DNA of 56,813 bases from an uncultured Rubritalea sp. GTDB lineage: Bacteria; Verrucomicrobiota; Verrucomicrobiia; Verrucomicrobiales; Akkermansiaceae. Location: contig CALAJT010000037.1 in the NCBI GenBank assembly GCA_937923145.1, positions 1 to 56,813 of the forward strand, in the 5' to 3' direction. A model generated the notes under the pieces. That model made no database searches. It was not told the DNA's origin and saw only the letters and a program-made list of their open reading frames with translations. A program made the position numbers and the translations under genes. Of the stretch, positions 1 through 8,641 are shown piece after piece (position 1 is the first letter of the stretch; each line of letters begins with the position of its first letter).

Positions 1-75
1 TTAGTAGCCCGAGAGGTTAACCGTTTATCTCCAAAATCAGCAGAGTTTATTTCGTTGTCGAGGCAGAGAGCGTGA
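1..75 (+). CDS. C-terminal end of a probable LysR-type regulator (partial)
   Basis: The window opens inside an open frame that gives 24 residues and then TGA. The tail contains RLSPKSAEFISLSRQ, which resembles the last helix of LysR-family effector-binding domains (pattern x-LSPxAxxFIxLxR). Only the end is visible, so the family is a guess from a short stretch and the DNA-binding half lies outside the window. It runs toward the REP-like element and away from the minus-strand protease operon. Confidence 0.4.
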   Translation, partial: LVAREVNRLSPKSAEFISLSRQRA

Positions 76-177
76 GAAGTAGTGGCATAAGGGTGCATAC
101 TACCTATACGAAGATGATTAAGGAAGCCTAACTAAAATCACGACAGTAATACCTCTTAGTATTTGTGTATAAAAGTC

Positions 178-280
178 AGGGATGAATCCCTAGGCTTTGA
201 AACCATGCTCCCTTCAGGAGCGAAAGATAAAATATCCTGAAGGGATATAGGTTTCAAAGCCATGGGATTCATCCCATGGT
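178..280. repeat. Nested REP-like palindromic element
   Basis: Two arms of about 40 nt, 178-219 and 236-277, are near-perfect inverted copies separated by a short A-rich loop. Each arm carries the blocks GGGATGAATCCC, GGCTTTGAAACC and TCCCTTCAGGA, with mismatches only between blocks. The right arm also contains its own perfect hairpin at 261-278 (7-bp stem CATGGGA, loop TTCA). A second small hairpin, CTGTGC / GCACAG, lies at about 299-315. This architecture is what REP/BIME elements mobilised by RAYT enzymes look like, and a RAYT C-terminus is present at the other end of the window. No second copy was seen within the window. Confidence 0.75.
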
Positions 281-377
281 TAACTATGTATCCAATGCCT
301 GTGCTGAAGGCACAGTGGAAAAGGTAGGGTCATCTATAACTTTAGAACTCCCTTCAAACTCAAAATCACCTCAAATA

Positions 378-1865
378 TTACGACTCATTCACCTGAGGAA
401 TCTCAATCGGACTTGCCAACTCTTGCCCATCACGGATCACGTAAAACCGGGTCTTACCCATTTGTGTTAGGGCTAAGATCATTTGCCTGAGGTGAGCTGC
501 ATGGTAGATTGGGTTTTGATTTATTTTATAAATGATGTCACCTTTCTGGATCTTATTTTCGGTCAGGCTACCTTTGAGGACATTGGTTACTCGGACTCCA
601 TTGATACCGTAGTTTGGTCCTAGACTGGTTGCACTTATTCCTACTGCTCGTAAGATCGAGCGGTTTACTTCTTGGGAGAATTGCTTCTGCTTGAGATAGG
701 CTACTCCCACATCGATCTCTACCAATTTCACCGCCACTTTTTCTAAAGAATCATTACGCCATATGTCGATCATGATCTCTTTGCCTACACGAGTTGCTTG
801 AATGTGTTGCATCAGATCCTGCTTGTCTTCGATGGCTTTTCCATCGTAGGAAAGAATGACATCTAGCTTCTGAAGACCTGCTTTTTCTGCTGGTGAGTTT
901 TTCTCTACTTCGCGTATGATGACTCCTACTCTACCTGGGTAATCACTCTTATTCCTCATGCTCGGCATGGCTAGATTCTCAGCATAGAGTCCCAGGTAAC
1001 CACGCATTGGGCGCTTAAATTCTAGGATATCGAGGAAGGTCTTCTTCACTAGATTCGATGGGATAGCAAAGCTGATTCCTTGGAAACCTGGGTTCTCTTT
1101 ATCGGTTGAGTATATGGAGCTATTTATCCCTACTATTTCTCCCACTACATTTACCAAAGGTCCACCTGAGTTACCTGGATTTATCGCTACATTAGTCTGG
1201 AAGAGCGATGTCTGGAGATCCGAGCGGGATGACTTTCTTGCAGAAATAATGCCATTAGTAATCGATCTACCAATTCCGTAGGGGTTGCCAAACGCCATTA
1301 CTAAGTGACCTTCTCTCACCTTATCCGAGTTGCCAAATTTTAGCGGCATCAGCCTCATAGTATATTCAATTTTTAATACTGCGATATCTAGTGATGGATC
1401 ATATCCAATAAGTATGGCCTCAAATCTAGCACCATTATAGAGAGTGACCATGATTTGCCCTTTATTCGCTATTACATGGTGATTTGTTATAATGTGGCCT
1501 TCCTCAGAGACGATCACACCAGAACCTTGACCGGTGACATTTTTCGGAATGACTGATGTTCTCCCTAGCTTATCGGTCTGCTTGGTAGCTTGAGTCCTTG
1601 CAGTATCGATACTCACTATAGAGGGCATCACCGCTCGCGAGACAGCTGCGTATTCCTGGCTAAGCTTGGTTGAGATAGGAACCTCACTTGCCTCCATGGC
1701 TGAAGTTCTCGCTAGATTTACCTTTTCTTCACTAGCCACAGGCTTGCCCTTGAGGAACTCAAACAGGCTATATCCTGGTATGAATTTTCCTAAGCCTATG
1801 ATCAGTAGAAGAGCTCCCATAAAGGAGATAATCAGGATCGATATGCGCTTGTAGCTGTCTTTCAT
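378..1865 (-). CDS. HtrA/DegP-type periplasmic serine protease with two PDZ-like domains
   Basis: A 495-residue S1C-family protease that would degrade or chaperone misfolded envelope proteins. The N-terminus has a short cytoplasmic stretch and one hydrophobic segment (about 8-30), so it is probably membrane-anchored in the periplasm. The catalytic triad is readable: His130 in TNHHVIA, Asp160 in DPSLDIAVL, Ser233 in GNSGGPL. A first PDZ domain covers about 290-380; a more divergent PDZ-like region lies at about 400-485. The length is usual for DegP/DegQ proteins. It is the last gene of a minus-strand run; its ATG is 13 nt after the exonuclease stop. No terminator T-tract was seen after it, only the REP-like hairpins. 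Confidence 0.93.
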   Translation of the reverse strand: MKDSYKRISILIISFMGALLLIIGLGKFIPGYSLFEFLKGKPVASEEKVNLARTSAMEASEVPISTKLSQEYAAVSRAVMPSIVSIDTARTQATKQTDKLGRTSVIPKNVTGQGSGVIVSEEGHIITNHHVIANKGQIMVTLYNGARFEAILIGYDPSLDIAVLKIEYTMRLMPLKFGNSDKVREGHLVMAFGNPYGIGRSITNGIISARKSSRSDLQTSLFQTNVAINPGNSGGPLVNVVGEIVGINSSIYSTDKENPGFQGISFAIPSNLVKKTFLDILEFKRPMRGYLGLYAENLAMPSMRNKSDYPGRVGVIIREVEKNSPAEKAGLQKLDVILSYDGKAIEDKQDLMQHIQATRVGKEIMIDIWRNDSLEKVAVKLVEIDVGVAYLKQKQFSQEVNRSILRAVGISATSLGPNYGINGVRVTNVLKGSLTENKIQKGDIIYKINQNPIYHAAHLRQMILALTQMGKTRFYVIRDGQELASPIEIPQVNES

Positions 1866-1878
1866 AGGATTAATGGAA

Positions 1879-2439
1879 TTACCACTGTACTTCTACAGAG
1901 ACTTCTTCGCCACTTTTGTCATCATAGAGGATCGATTGATTTTCGACTCCATACTCGTGCACGTTCTTGGTGACCTTAACATCGTAGCAACAATATTCAG
2001 CTATCTTCATCATAAAGCTTTCGTCTTTAGTCTTCTGATATTCGTTCCACCATTTCAGAGCATCGAGTCCATCAGCAGTTTTGCCGCTGCCCTTGAGCGA
2101 TGATTTAGCTACTGAATCTAGCTTGAGACGGAAGCCTATCTTAGTCTCCAGATCCGCCATCATATCGAGATTCGATGTCTGGGATGCTAGATCATAGATC
2201 GTGTAGCCTTGTAGGACCGGATAGTCAAAATGGATATGATTATAGCCCACTACGAGATCTGCACCGATTAATTGGTTTACCAAATCATCCGCATGAGCTT
2301 CATCATAGATATGGTATTTCCCCGTCTTGGTAGAATAAGTGACGCCCACGGACATCCCCATTTTATCCTTATGTTTGCCTCCGCCCACAGCGGAAAAACT
2401 CTTCTGAGTCTCTAGATCAAAGTAAACAATATCTTGCAT
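1879..2439 (-). CDS. Stand-alone DEDDy 3'-5' exonuclease domain protein
   Basis: A 186-residue RNase H-fold exonuclease without a polymerase or helicase domain. All DEDDy motifs are visible: ExoI Asp8 and Glu10 in YFDLET, ExoII Asp72 in GYNHIHFDYPVL, ExoIII Tyr149 and Asp153 in YCCYDV. This resembles the predicted PolB-related 3'-5' exonucleases and the YprB-type ribonuclease H-like group, so it may trim or proofread nucleic acid; the substrate cannot be told. It sits 54 nt after the GYF-RDD gene and 13 nt before the protease gene, both on the same strand, so cotranscription is likely without an obvious shared task. Confidence 0.85.
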   Translation of the reverse strand: MQDIVYFDLETQKSFSAVGGGKHKDKMGMSVGVTYSTKTGKYHIYDEAHADDLVNQLIGADLVVGYNHIHFDYPVLQGYTIYDLASQTSNLDMMADLETKIGFRLKLDSVAKSSLKGSGKTADGLDALKWWNEYQKTKDESFMMKIAEYCCYDVKVTKNVHEYGVENQSILYDDKSGEEVSVEVQW

Positions 2440-2493
2440 GATGCGGAGATATTGCCCTCTATTTTGACCAGTGTGAAGACCTATCTTGGAATA

Positions 2494-3354
2494 TTATTCC
2501 GGAGGTTGCTGACGGTTCTTCATATCCTCTAGTTGCTCAGTGAGTGTGTCCCCTTTGAGGCGCATCCATTCAGGAATGCTCGCAGTCATGATGTAGGATG
2601 CAGTCATGACGATAAGGAATACGATCACTGCTTTGATAGGCTTGATCGGCTCCACAGCTACATGCGTATTTTTAGGTAAATCCCAGAGGAACTTGCCGAA
2701 TTTTCTAGAGATCATCCATGAAAAAAGAAAACTTAGCGGCATCAATATAGTGAACATTCCGAGACCTATCACCCACACTCTACCAGATCTTAGCAATGAT
2801 GCGCCAAGCGAAAGTTTGCCACCACTAGCAGCGCTCACTCTAATCCCCAAAAAGTATTTACCTGGCGTAGTCCCGAAAAGATGCATGAGTAAACCATCGA
2901 TGACTACGTAAGGGATACTATATAAGAAATGCTGAGTCGGTGTTTGGAAACCATAGATATCTATTCCCTGAGAAATTTTAATCATATAAACCAGCAGCGA
3001 ATAAAGCATCACATCGATTAATCTTGCGAACAGTCTCTGGATAGGATGAAGCTTCGGAGGATCTTGAAGATGCTCTGGAATATCAACTCCATGCCTGTAA
3101 CTCTTCTCACCACGTTGCCTGACCGGTAGATCATCTGTTTTTACGATGTCCTTATAATGCTCGATGATCTCCTCTTCTTTCCTAGGGAATGCAGAAGTCA
3201 TGGTAGGGACATCCGCTAGGGTGACCCAGCCACCTGCGCCATCAAACCAAGCAGGTGTATCAGCATATAATTCACCATTCGCCACACGCTCACGGATCGT
3301 GAATGACTCAAATGGTCCTGATTTCTCGTTATCTTCTAGTAGCCAAATTTTCAT
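2494..3354 (-). CDS. GYF_2-RDD domain membrane protein
   Basis: A 286-residue inner-membrane protein. The first 50 residues match the bacterial GYF_2 domain (WLLEDNEKSGPFESFTIRE, then a conserved GGWVTLADVP). After a soluble linker comes an RDD domain (about 105-230) that starts FARLIDVMLYS and has three or four hydrophobic segments, followed by a last membrane segment at about 242-262. RDD proteins are poorly understood; some have been linked to ion or solute exchange. GYF_2-RDD fusions are frequent in Verrucomicrobia and Planctomycetes. The start lies 2 nt beyond the stop of the LolC/E-like gene, so the two are probably translated from one mRNA. Confidence 0.85.
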   Translation of the reverse strand: MKIWLLEDNEKSGPFESFTIRERVANGELYADTPAWFDGAGGWVTLADVPTMTSAFPRKEEEIIEHYKDIVKTDDLPVRQRGEKSYRHGVDIPEHLQDPPKLHPIQRLFARLIDVMLYSLLVYMIKISQGIDIYGFQTPTQHFLYSIPYVVIDGLLMHLFGTTPGKYFLGIRVSAASGGKLSLGASLLRSGRVWVIGLGMFTILMPLSFLFSWMISRKFGKFLWDLPKNTHVAVEPIKPIKAVIVFLIVMTASYIMTASIPEWMRLKGDTLTEQLEDMKNRQQPPE

Positions 3355-3356
3355 GA

Positions 3357-4973
3357 TTACATGCTTCGTAGGGATTTAGCTGCATCAGCTCTGGAGGCGA
3401 TGAATGCTGGCACGAGTGCTGCGAAAGTACAGAGTATAAATGCACCCACTAACACTAACATAATCTCAAATGGATTTGTAATGTATGGCATCGAGTCGAC
3501 TCCGTAGAATGACTTATCAAAAGGATTAAATCCTAGTCCAGCTAAGCCATCTTGGATGATATTTAGATTCTCAAGAACGATCCAGCTAAGCCCCCAGCCG
3601 ATGAGTGCTCCGAAGAGTCCTACTATGACTCCCTGTAGAGTAAATACCTTTGTGATCTGAGCAGGAGTAGCACCCAGTGCCTTCATCACTCCGATCTCTT
3701 TCTTCTTCTGATAAGTAATGGTAAACATGACAGCTCCGATGGAGAAGACAGCTATCAAAATGATGAAAGAAAGTGCCACGATCATCATGGATTTCTGACT
3801 ACTGATCAGTGAGAATTGTTTCTCATGCATCTGCATCCAAGTGCTAGTATACCATGAACCATCTATTACTCCTTCTTCTAAAAGCCGCTCCAATTCTTGC
3901 TTGGCTAGATAAGGATCTTCGGTATGCACTGCGATTTGAGTGACTAGACCTGTATCATTCACTCCAGAAATTTCCTGTGCTAGTGAAAGCGGCACGATCA
4001 TTTGTGGACCTGGAGCATAGATATCAGTTTGATACTCCGCTACAATTTTCACATCTTTAGGAAGCGCCACTTCAGAGATAGCTTCGCTGTCAGCCTTATA
4101 GACATTGAGCGTTTTGAGTTCATTATATTTATCTATTACCTCCTGCCTAGTCCCTTTCTCGAAGAAGTTTTTTCCATTTTCATCATCTTCATAATCTTCT
4201 GTAGTGAGAAGCGTCAGTAACTCTTCGATCATCCCACGCTCTACTGTCCTAATCTCAAGCTCATTCCAACTTTCTAGTTCATTCTTAACTACTACTAAGA
4301 GAGGATTCAGCATCGCTTCCTTTTCTTCGTATGCAGTCATATTCTTACTAATAGAGGCGATAATTTTATCGATCTCAGCGCCCTTCTGATCGACTAGAGG
4401 CACGTAGTCTTTCTGATCCATGATAGGCTGAAGCTGCTGGATATTTCTAGTGGAAAGAATCTCTATCTCATCCCCCACTCGTAATCCTGACTGCTCAGCG
4501 AAGACGCTAGAAATAGTCGCTACATAACCGGCTCCCATATCACCATCACCTTTGCCAGGCTTGATGAGTTCTAGGAATTCATCGACAGTCTTTTGATCGC
4601 TTGTATCCATTCCTTTCACACCAGACTGGATGTATTGATTATTATATTTCACGAACACATATTCCTGCACTAGCGGGTAGACATTCGTCACACTCTTATC
4701 TTTCTCTAACTTTGCCACCTGATCTCGCCACTCTTTCTCACCTGTAGCAGGATCTATTAACTGCGCCTCACGTGCTAGCACGATGTGAGGCTCGCGACCT
4801 AGAACTCGAGATTTAATTAAATCCTCGAAACCATCCATCACAGACAATACCACGATCAGCACCATCACTCCCAGCGCCACTCCTGCTAGAGAAATAAGGG
4901 TAATTACCGAGACGTGAGTACGAACAGGATTGAGGTAACGAAGTGCTAATAGCGTGCTAAAATTCTTAAACAT
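3357..4973 (-). CDS. LolC/LolE-like ABC permease (FtsX/MacB fold)
   Basis: An inner-membrane permease related to the lipoprotein-releasing LolC/E proteins. The N-terminus MFKNFSTLLALRYLNP matches the family, which is why I start at the ATG at 4971-4973 (538 aa); the frame stays open to a TTG at 5024. One membrane segment follows (about 25-50), then a large periplasmic domain, then three segments near the C-terminus with the FtsX-type motif KKKEIGVMKALGA. LolC/E proteins are usually about 400 residues. Here the periplasmic part carries an extra acidic, helical stretch of about 130 residues. No LolD ATPase is nearby. It leads the minus-strand operon that continues with the GYF-RDD gene. Confidence 0.85.
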   Translation of the reverse strand: MFKNFSTLLALRYLNPVRTHVSVITLISLAGVALGVMVLIVVLSVMDGFEDLIKSRVLGREPHIVLAREAQLIDPATGEKEWRDQVAKLEKDKSVTNVYPLVQEYVFVKYNNQYIQSGVKGMDTSDQKTVDEFLELIKPGKGDGDMGAGYVATISSVFAEQSGLRVGDEIEILSTRNIQQLQPIMDQKDYVPLVDQKGAEIDKIIASISKNMTAYEEKEAMLNPLLVVVKNELESWNELEIRTVERGMIEELLTLLTTEDYEDDENGKNFFEKGTRQEVIDKYNELKTLNVYKADSEAISEVALPKDVKIVAEYQTDIYAPGPQMIVPLSLAQEISGVNDTGLVTQIAVHTEDPYLAKQELERLLEEGVIDGSWYTSTWMQMHEKQFSLISSQKSMMIVALSFIILIAVFSIGAVMFTITYQKKKEIGVMKALGATPAQITKVFTLQGVIVGLFGALIGWGLSWIVLENLNIIQDGLAGLGFNPFDKSFYGVDSMPYITNPFEIMLVLVGAFILCTFAALVPAFIASRADAAKSLRSM

Positions 4974-5057
4974 GAGGAAAATGTGATCTGCTGGAAAATT
5001 CGCATTTAAATGCCACATGTCCAATGTAAAATGCCTTCTAAGTAAAAAAGAACGTGA

Positions 5058-5744
5058 TTACTTAGGCTCAGGATATTTTATCACTGCTTCAGCAGGAAAG
5101 TCTGGGTTTTCAGTGCTGAATAAGTCGAATCTTTTTCCATCAGATTCTATGTAAATCCTTTTAGTATCAGAATCAATATCGTGTGATTCCACTGATCCTT
5201 CTTTATAGAGAACGACAGACTTGCCATTATATTTTTCAGGATCAAAACTGCCACTTACATCATAGAGAGGTGCCGCGATGAGAGGCGTGCGGTCAGTTGC
5301 TACATGGGTATCTACATAAAGATATCCGACCTCACCCTTCCTGCATGCCTCTGAGAAATTGTTTTGTTTATCTCCTATGTCATTATCTGGGTCTTTTGAA
5401 ATCCGGCTGGGCGCATAAAAGATAGCTTCTGATCTTACTGTATCTAGACCTTGTAGAAACTGACGGAAGCAATCATTAGCAGAATTAGATTTTGCATCAG
5501 GAAATAATTCTCTTTCTGAAAAAAGCAGACCAGGTCGAAATCCGTATTCTGCTTCAAATTCAGTAAGTGCTATGTGAACCTGTTTCGCATGACCTACGGC
5601 TTTGGTTCTGTCGGCTCCACGATGATTTCATCCATAAAAAGGAAACATCATACTAGCCAGTAAAAATAAAAAAATAAAGAGCACTAACCAAGTTATCCAG
5701 CTTGTGGGCTTCTTTTTATGAGAGCTATTATCTATTTCATGCAA
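5058..5744 (-). pseudogene. Pseudopilin-like membrane protein gene interrupted by an in-frame TGA
   Basis: The frame ending with TAA at 5058 stays open for about 190 codons up to a TGA at 5628-5630, and the same frame continues upstream to a TTG at 5742-5744. The upstream part encodes a basic N-terminus and one membrane helix (ITWLVLFIFLFLLASMMFP). The downstream part starts HRGADRTKAVGHAKQVHIA and continues with ALTEFEAEYGFRP. This is the layout of a verrucomicrobial secreted, pseudopilin-like family (helix, ADRTKA, then xFExEYG). No ATG occurs downstream of the TGA, so re-initiation is unlikely. The TGA separates the membrane anchor from the domain; a nonsense mutation is the simplest reading. 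Confidence 0.7.
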
Positions 5745-6239
5745 ATTTATGTGTTGAGCAGAATTTATAGTATTTTAAGTATAATTATAGACTACATTTT
5801 GACCAGTTAGAAACAGATTAATTACCAGAGTTATCCCAGGGCGATCAAGCTAGGGAGGGCAATTAAGAAAAAATAAAATAGTTACCACAGATTACGCTGA
5901 TTTCACACAAATTTCTATAGGAAGCGTTCTCAAATTCATTAAAAGACACGGCCCAATGTTGGAGGTAGCTACTGATACTTAAAAATCTTCCAAGTAGATC
6001 TTTTTGTGCTTCAAAAAACTAAGAAAATCAGCGGTTCCTATAAATTCTAGTCAAGAAATTACCTCGCTTGTTTGCCGTGAGAGTCGCCCTCTGAAAGCAG
6101 AATGAGGGAGAACCGAAGTTCTCTGCCAAATTGTGTATGACGTTTTGCTTTATTGCCTCAAGATGGCAAATTCAACGTCTATTAATGACCCTTCTATGTT
6201 GACAAAAAATGTATGTATCCGTCAATTCCCAGTATGGTT
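5745..6239. other. 495-nt stretch without a supported gene; contains a dispersed-repeat-like motif
   Basis: No open frame of believable length or codon use was seen. At 5883-5910 there is ACCACAGATTACGCTGATTT, and an inverted partial match (AAATCAGCGGTTCCTATA) near 6024-6041. The pair resembles the CCACAGATTACnCnGATTT repeats found between genes in many bacteria, here decayed. A 6-bp hairpin with a CGAA loop (GAGAAC/GTTCTC) is at 6108-6123. No terminator or promoter could be assigned. Confidence 0.4.
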
Positions 6240-6770
6240 TCAGCTTTCTATCTCAATATCTTTAAGGCTTTGACGCTCAGCCTTCTTTTTAGCCCTAGCT
6301 TCACGGAAAAATGACTGCACGATGCCTAGACACTCATCCAGCATGACGCCCGGGGTGATGTCGCATTTGTGGTTTAGGGGTGGGTTTGAGTCTAGAAGAT
6401 TGATCCAGCCTCCTGCTGCTCCGCCTTTCGGATCTGGACAGCCGAATACGACTCTGTCTGGGCGACAATGGACTATTGCACCAGCGCACATCGGGCAAGG
6501 TTCCTTGGTCACGTAGAGCGTGCAGCCTTCTAGCCGCCAGTCCCCTATCACTTGTTGGGCAGAAGTGAGGGCTAACATCTCTGCATGGGCGGTGGCGTCC
6601 TTGAGTGTCTCCACTTGGTTCGAACCACGTGCTATAATTTTACCATCCTTAACGATAACCGCCCCGATGGGCACTTCCTCGGCCTTATATGCCCGTCTAG
6701 CCTCACGCAGAGCTTGCTGCATGTAGAACTCATCGCTCGACATATCGAATGTAAAATCGTTATCTTCCAT
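6240..6770 (-). CDS. tadA: tRNA adenosine(34) deaminase
   Basis: Deaminates A34 to inosine in tRNA-Arg(ACG), allowing one tRNA to read CGU/CGC/CGA. The zinc site of the CDA fold is complete: His62 and catalytic Glu64 in AHAEMLAL, Cys92 and Cys95 in PCPMCAGAI. The length (176 aa) is usual, with a short acidic N-terminal extension before the conserved helix. Its start codon overlaps the end of the DUF4328 gene by 11 nt, so it is probably translated by coupling at the end of the grpE-dnaJ transcript. No terminator is obvious after its stop. Confidence 0.95.
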   Translation of the reverse strand: MEDNDFTFDMSSDEFYMQQALREARRAYKAEEVPIGAVIVKDGKIIARGSNQVETLKDATAHAEMLALTSAQQVIGDWRLEGCTLYVTKEPCPMCAGAIVHCRPDRVVFGCPDPKGGAAGGWINLLDSNPPLNHKCDITPGVMLDECLGIVQSFFREARAKKKAERQSLKDIEIES

Positions 6771-7419
6771 AAGAAAAATTTGTTTTTCTGTTTATACGCT
6801 CTTGATGCCCACGAGTGATTCTTAGAATAACTAAGATAAGAAATACAGCTGCTAGGATACCCATTATTTTCCAACCTATAGCTACAGAAGTTATAACTTT
6901 ATATTCATCAATCATATTAAAATGGTAGAAAATGTAAGCAGAAAGAATTTGAGCTATAAAATTCAAGCTCCAGCATATCCACCATACTATGGGCAGAGCT
7001 TTCGAGGTTTCTTTCCCGTAGAGATTTTCCCATATTTCTTTTAGCGCTTGGTAAGGTTTCCAGAACCATGCTATGGGGATGAAATACCAGCCAGCTGCCC
7101 AGCCCGGTGTAATGGTCGGCCGAACTTCACCCAGAGCCCATGCATTGATCATCGATTTACTAGTCCACATGCAGACAGAAATAATGGTGGCTACATATAT
7201 AATTATGCCTAGTGTCTGCGATGGCGCTATTTCTACAACAGTATACTTATCTATTACAAAGCCCAATATTATAGTGACTATATTTACAACCAATAATAGT
7301 ACACAAACCCAGGCTATTCTGAATGTGCTAGTCATTGCTCCAAACCTACCTATTCCCAGTGATCCGCCTATCTCATGGATAGGACTGGACTCTGGAGTTT
7401 GGTAGGGATTTACAGACAT
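6760..7419 (-). CDS. DUF4328 membrane protein
   Basis: A 219-residue inner-membrane protein of unknown function with four predicted segments (about 34-54, 70-90, 145-165, 185-205). The DUF4328 signature is clear: PGWAAGWYFIPIAWFWKPYQ with an upstream conserved SMINAWALG helix. The N-terminus NPYQTPES is a short polar motif often seen in verrucomicrobial and planctomycete membrane proteins. It lies 20 nt downstream of dnaJ and overlaps tadA by 11 nt. The position in a chaperone transcript does not by itself reveal a role. Confidence 0.8.
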   Translation of the reverse strand: MSVNPYQTPESSPIHEIGGSLGIGRFGAMTSTFRIAWVCVLLLVVNIVTIILGFVIDKYTVVEIAPSQTLGIIIYVATIISVCMWTSKSMINAWALGEVRPTITPGWAAGWYFIPIAWFWKPYQALKEIWENLYGKETSKALPIVWWICWSLNFIAQILSAYIFYHFNMIDEYKVITSVAIGWKIMGILAAVFLILVILRITRGHQERINRKTNFSYGR

Positions 7420-7439
7420 TGGCTAAGTTAGCTCACGAG

Positions 7440-8612
7440 CTAAAAGTCGAAAAACTTCTTCGCTTTGTCTAGGAAGCTTTCTTGGAGTGGGGAGTTTTTC
7501 TGTCCTATGCTTTCGGTAAATGCAGCGAGCTTTTCCTTTTGCTCTGAGTTGAGCTTGGTAGGCACTTCTACTTTTACTTCTACGTGGAGGTCACCTTTGT
7601 AGCCTGATGAGAGATCTTTGATGCCTTTGCCACGGAGGCGGAAGACGGTCCCTCCCTGAGTTCCTGCTGGGATCTTGATAGATGATTTTCCTTCTAGGGT
7701 AGGCACTTTCATTTCACCACCGAGTGCGGCGATTCCAAATGGCATCGGCACTTCACAGTAGAGATTTTCGCTCTCACGCTCGAAGACTTCATGATCCTTG
7801 ACGTTGATGAATACGTAGAGATCGCCAGATGGTCCATTGCGGAATCCTGCGTCACCATTGCCTGATGAGCGGAGTCGTGTGCCAGAGTCTACTCCAGCAG
7901 GGATTCGGATTTTGATGCGCGTGGTTTCGGCTGTGGTTCCGTTGCCATTACAGTCTGCACATGGGTCGGCGATTACTTCTCCGGCACCCTTACATTCTGG
8001 GCATGTAGTCTGCTGCACGAAGATTCCTGCCTGACGTGTGACTGCTCCTTGACCTCTACAGGTTGTGCAAGTTTTTGCTCCTGCGCTGCCTTTTGATCCC
8101 TTGCCTTCGCAAGTTCCACAGGCTGCTTCTTTTTCGATTTCTAGTTCTTTTTCTACTCCTCTAGCTGCTTCTTCTAGAGAGATTTCTAGATCATAGCGTA
8201 GGTCGCTGCCAGGGCGTTTCGCGCTAGCTCCGCCGCGACGTCCTCTGCCGCGTCCGCCGCCACCGAAGAAGTCATCGAATCCACCACCGCCACCGCCGCC
8301 ACCGAAAGCTCCGCCGAATACTTGGGAGAAGATATCTGATGCGTCATGGAAGCCACCGCCTCCGCCTCCGCCACCACCCATGCCACCTTCAAAGGCTGCA
8401 TGTCCGTAGCGATCGTAAGCTGCACGTTTGTCCTCATTGCTGAGTACCTCGTAGGCTTCGCCGATTTCTTTAAATTTCTCCTCAGCCGTTGCGTCGTCCG
8501 GGTTCTTGTCTGGGTGGAACTTGATCGCGAGTTTGCGGTATGCTTTCTTGATAGTAGAAGCTTCGTCGCCTTTCGACACACCTAGTAGTTCGTAGTAATC
8601 TGCTTTAGCCAT
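7440..8612 (-). CDS. dnaJ: Chaperone protein DnaJ (Hsp40)
   Basis: Co-chaperone that delivers substrates to DnaK and stimulates its ATPase. The domain order is classic: J domain at 1-70 with HPD at 33-35, a very Gly-rich linker (about 75-135) with a Phe-rich patch, then a zinc domain with four repeats [24 protein letters not shown] and CADCNGNG, then the two substrate-binding domains to residue 390. The ATG is 29 nt after grpE; no Shine-Dalgarno is visible. dnaK is not in the window, so the chaperone genes are split between loci. Confidence 0.98.
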   Translation of the reverse strand: MAKADYYELLGVSKGDEASTIKKAYRKLAIKFHPDKNPDDATAEEKFKEIGEAYEVLSNEDKRAAYDRYGHAAFEGGMGGGGGGGGGFHDASDIFSQVFGGAFGGGGGGGGFDDFFGGGGRGRGRRGGASAKRPGSDLRYDLEISLEEAARGVEKELEIEKEAACGTCEGKGSKGSAGAKTCTTCRGQGAVTRQAGIFVQQTTCPECKGAGEVIADPCADCNGNGTTAETTRIKIRIPAGVDSGTRLRSSGNGDAGFRNGPSGDLYVFINVKDHEVFERESENLYCEVPMPFGIAALGGEMKVPTLEGKSSIKIPAGTQGGTVFRLRGKGIKDLSSGYKGDLHVEVKVEVPTKLNSEQKEKLAAFTESIGQKNSPLQESFLDKAKKFFDF

Positions 8613-8641
8613 GATGGTAAATTGTCTTTAAAATTTTATTA

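Noticed and set aside
276-470. Plus-strand 64-aa frame overlapping the protease end
   Set aside because: It begins in the REP-like element and runs antisense through the htrA coding end; no protein features.
5625-5630. In-frame UGA as selenocysteine codon
   Set aside because: The codon lies at the membrane-anchor/domain junction, not at a redox site, and no clear hairpin follows it; other genes use TGA as stop.
6600-6660. GGTTCGAACC T-loop-like sequence suggesting a tRNA
   Set aside because: It lies inside tadA, and no acceptor or anticodon stem can be folded around it.
6316-6726. Two plus-strand frames antisense to tadA
   Set aside because: Shadow frames of the CDA-fold gene; residue composition is unlike a protein.
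8186-8581. 131-aa minus-strand frame inside dnaJ
   Set aside because: It is an alternate frame of the Gly-rich, GC-skewed linker of DnaJ with no start context or family resemblance.
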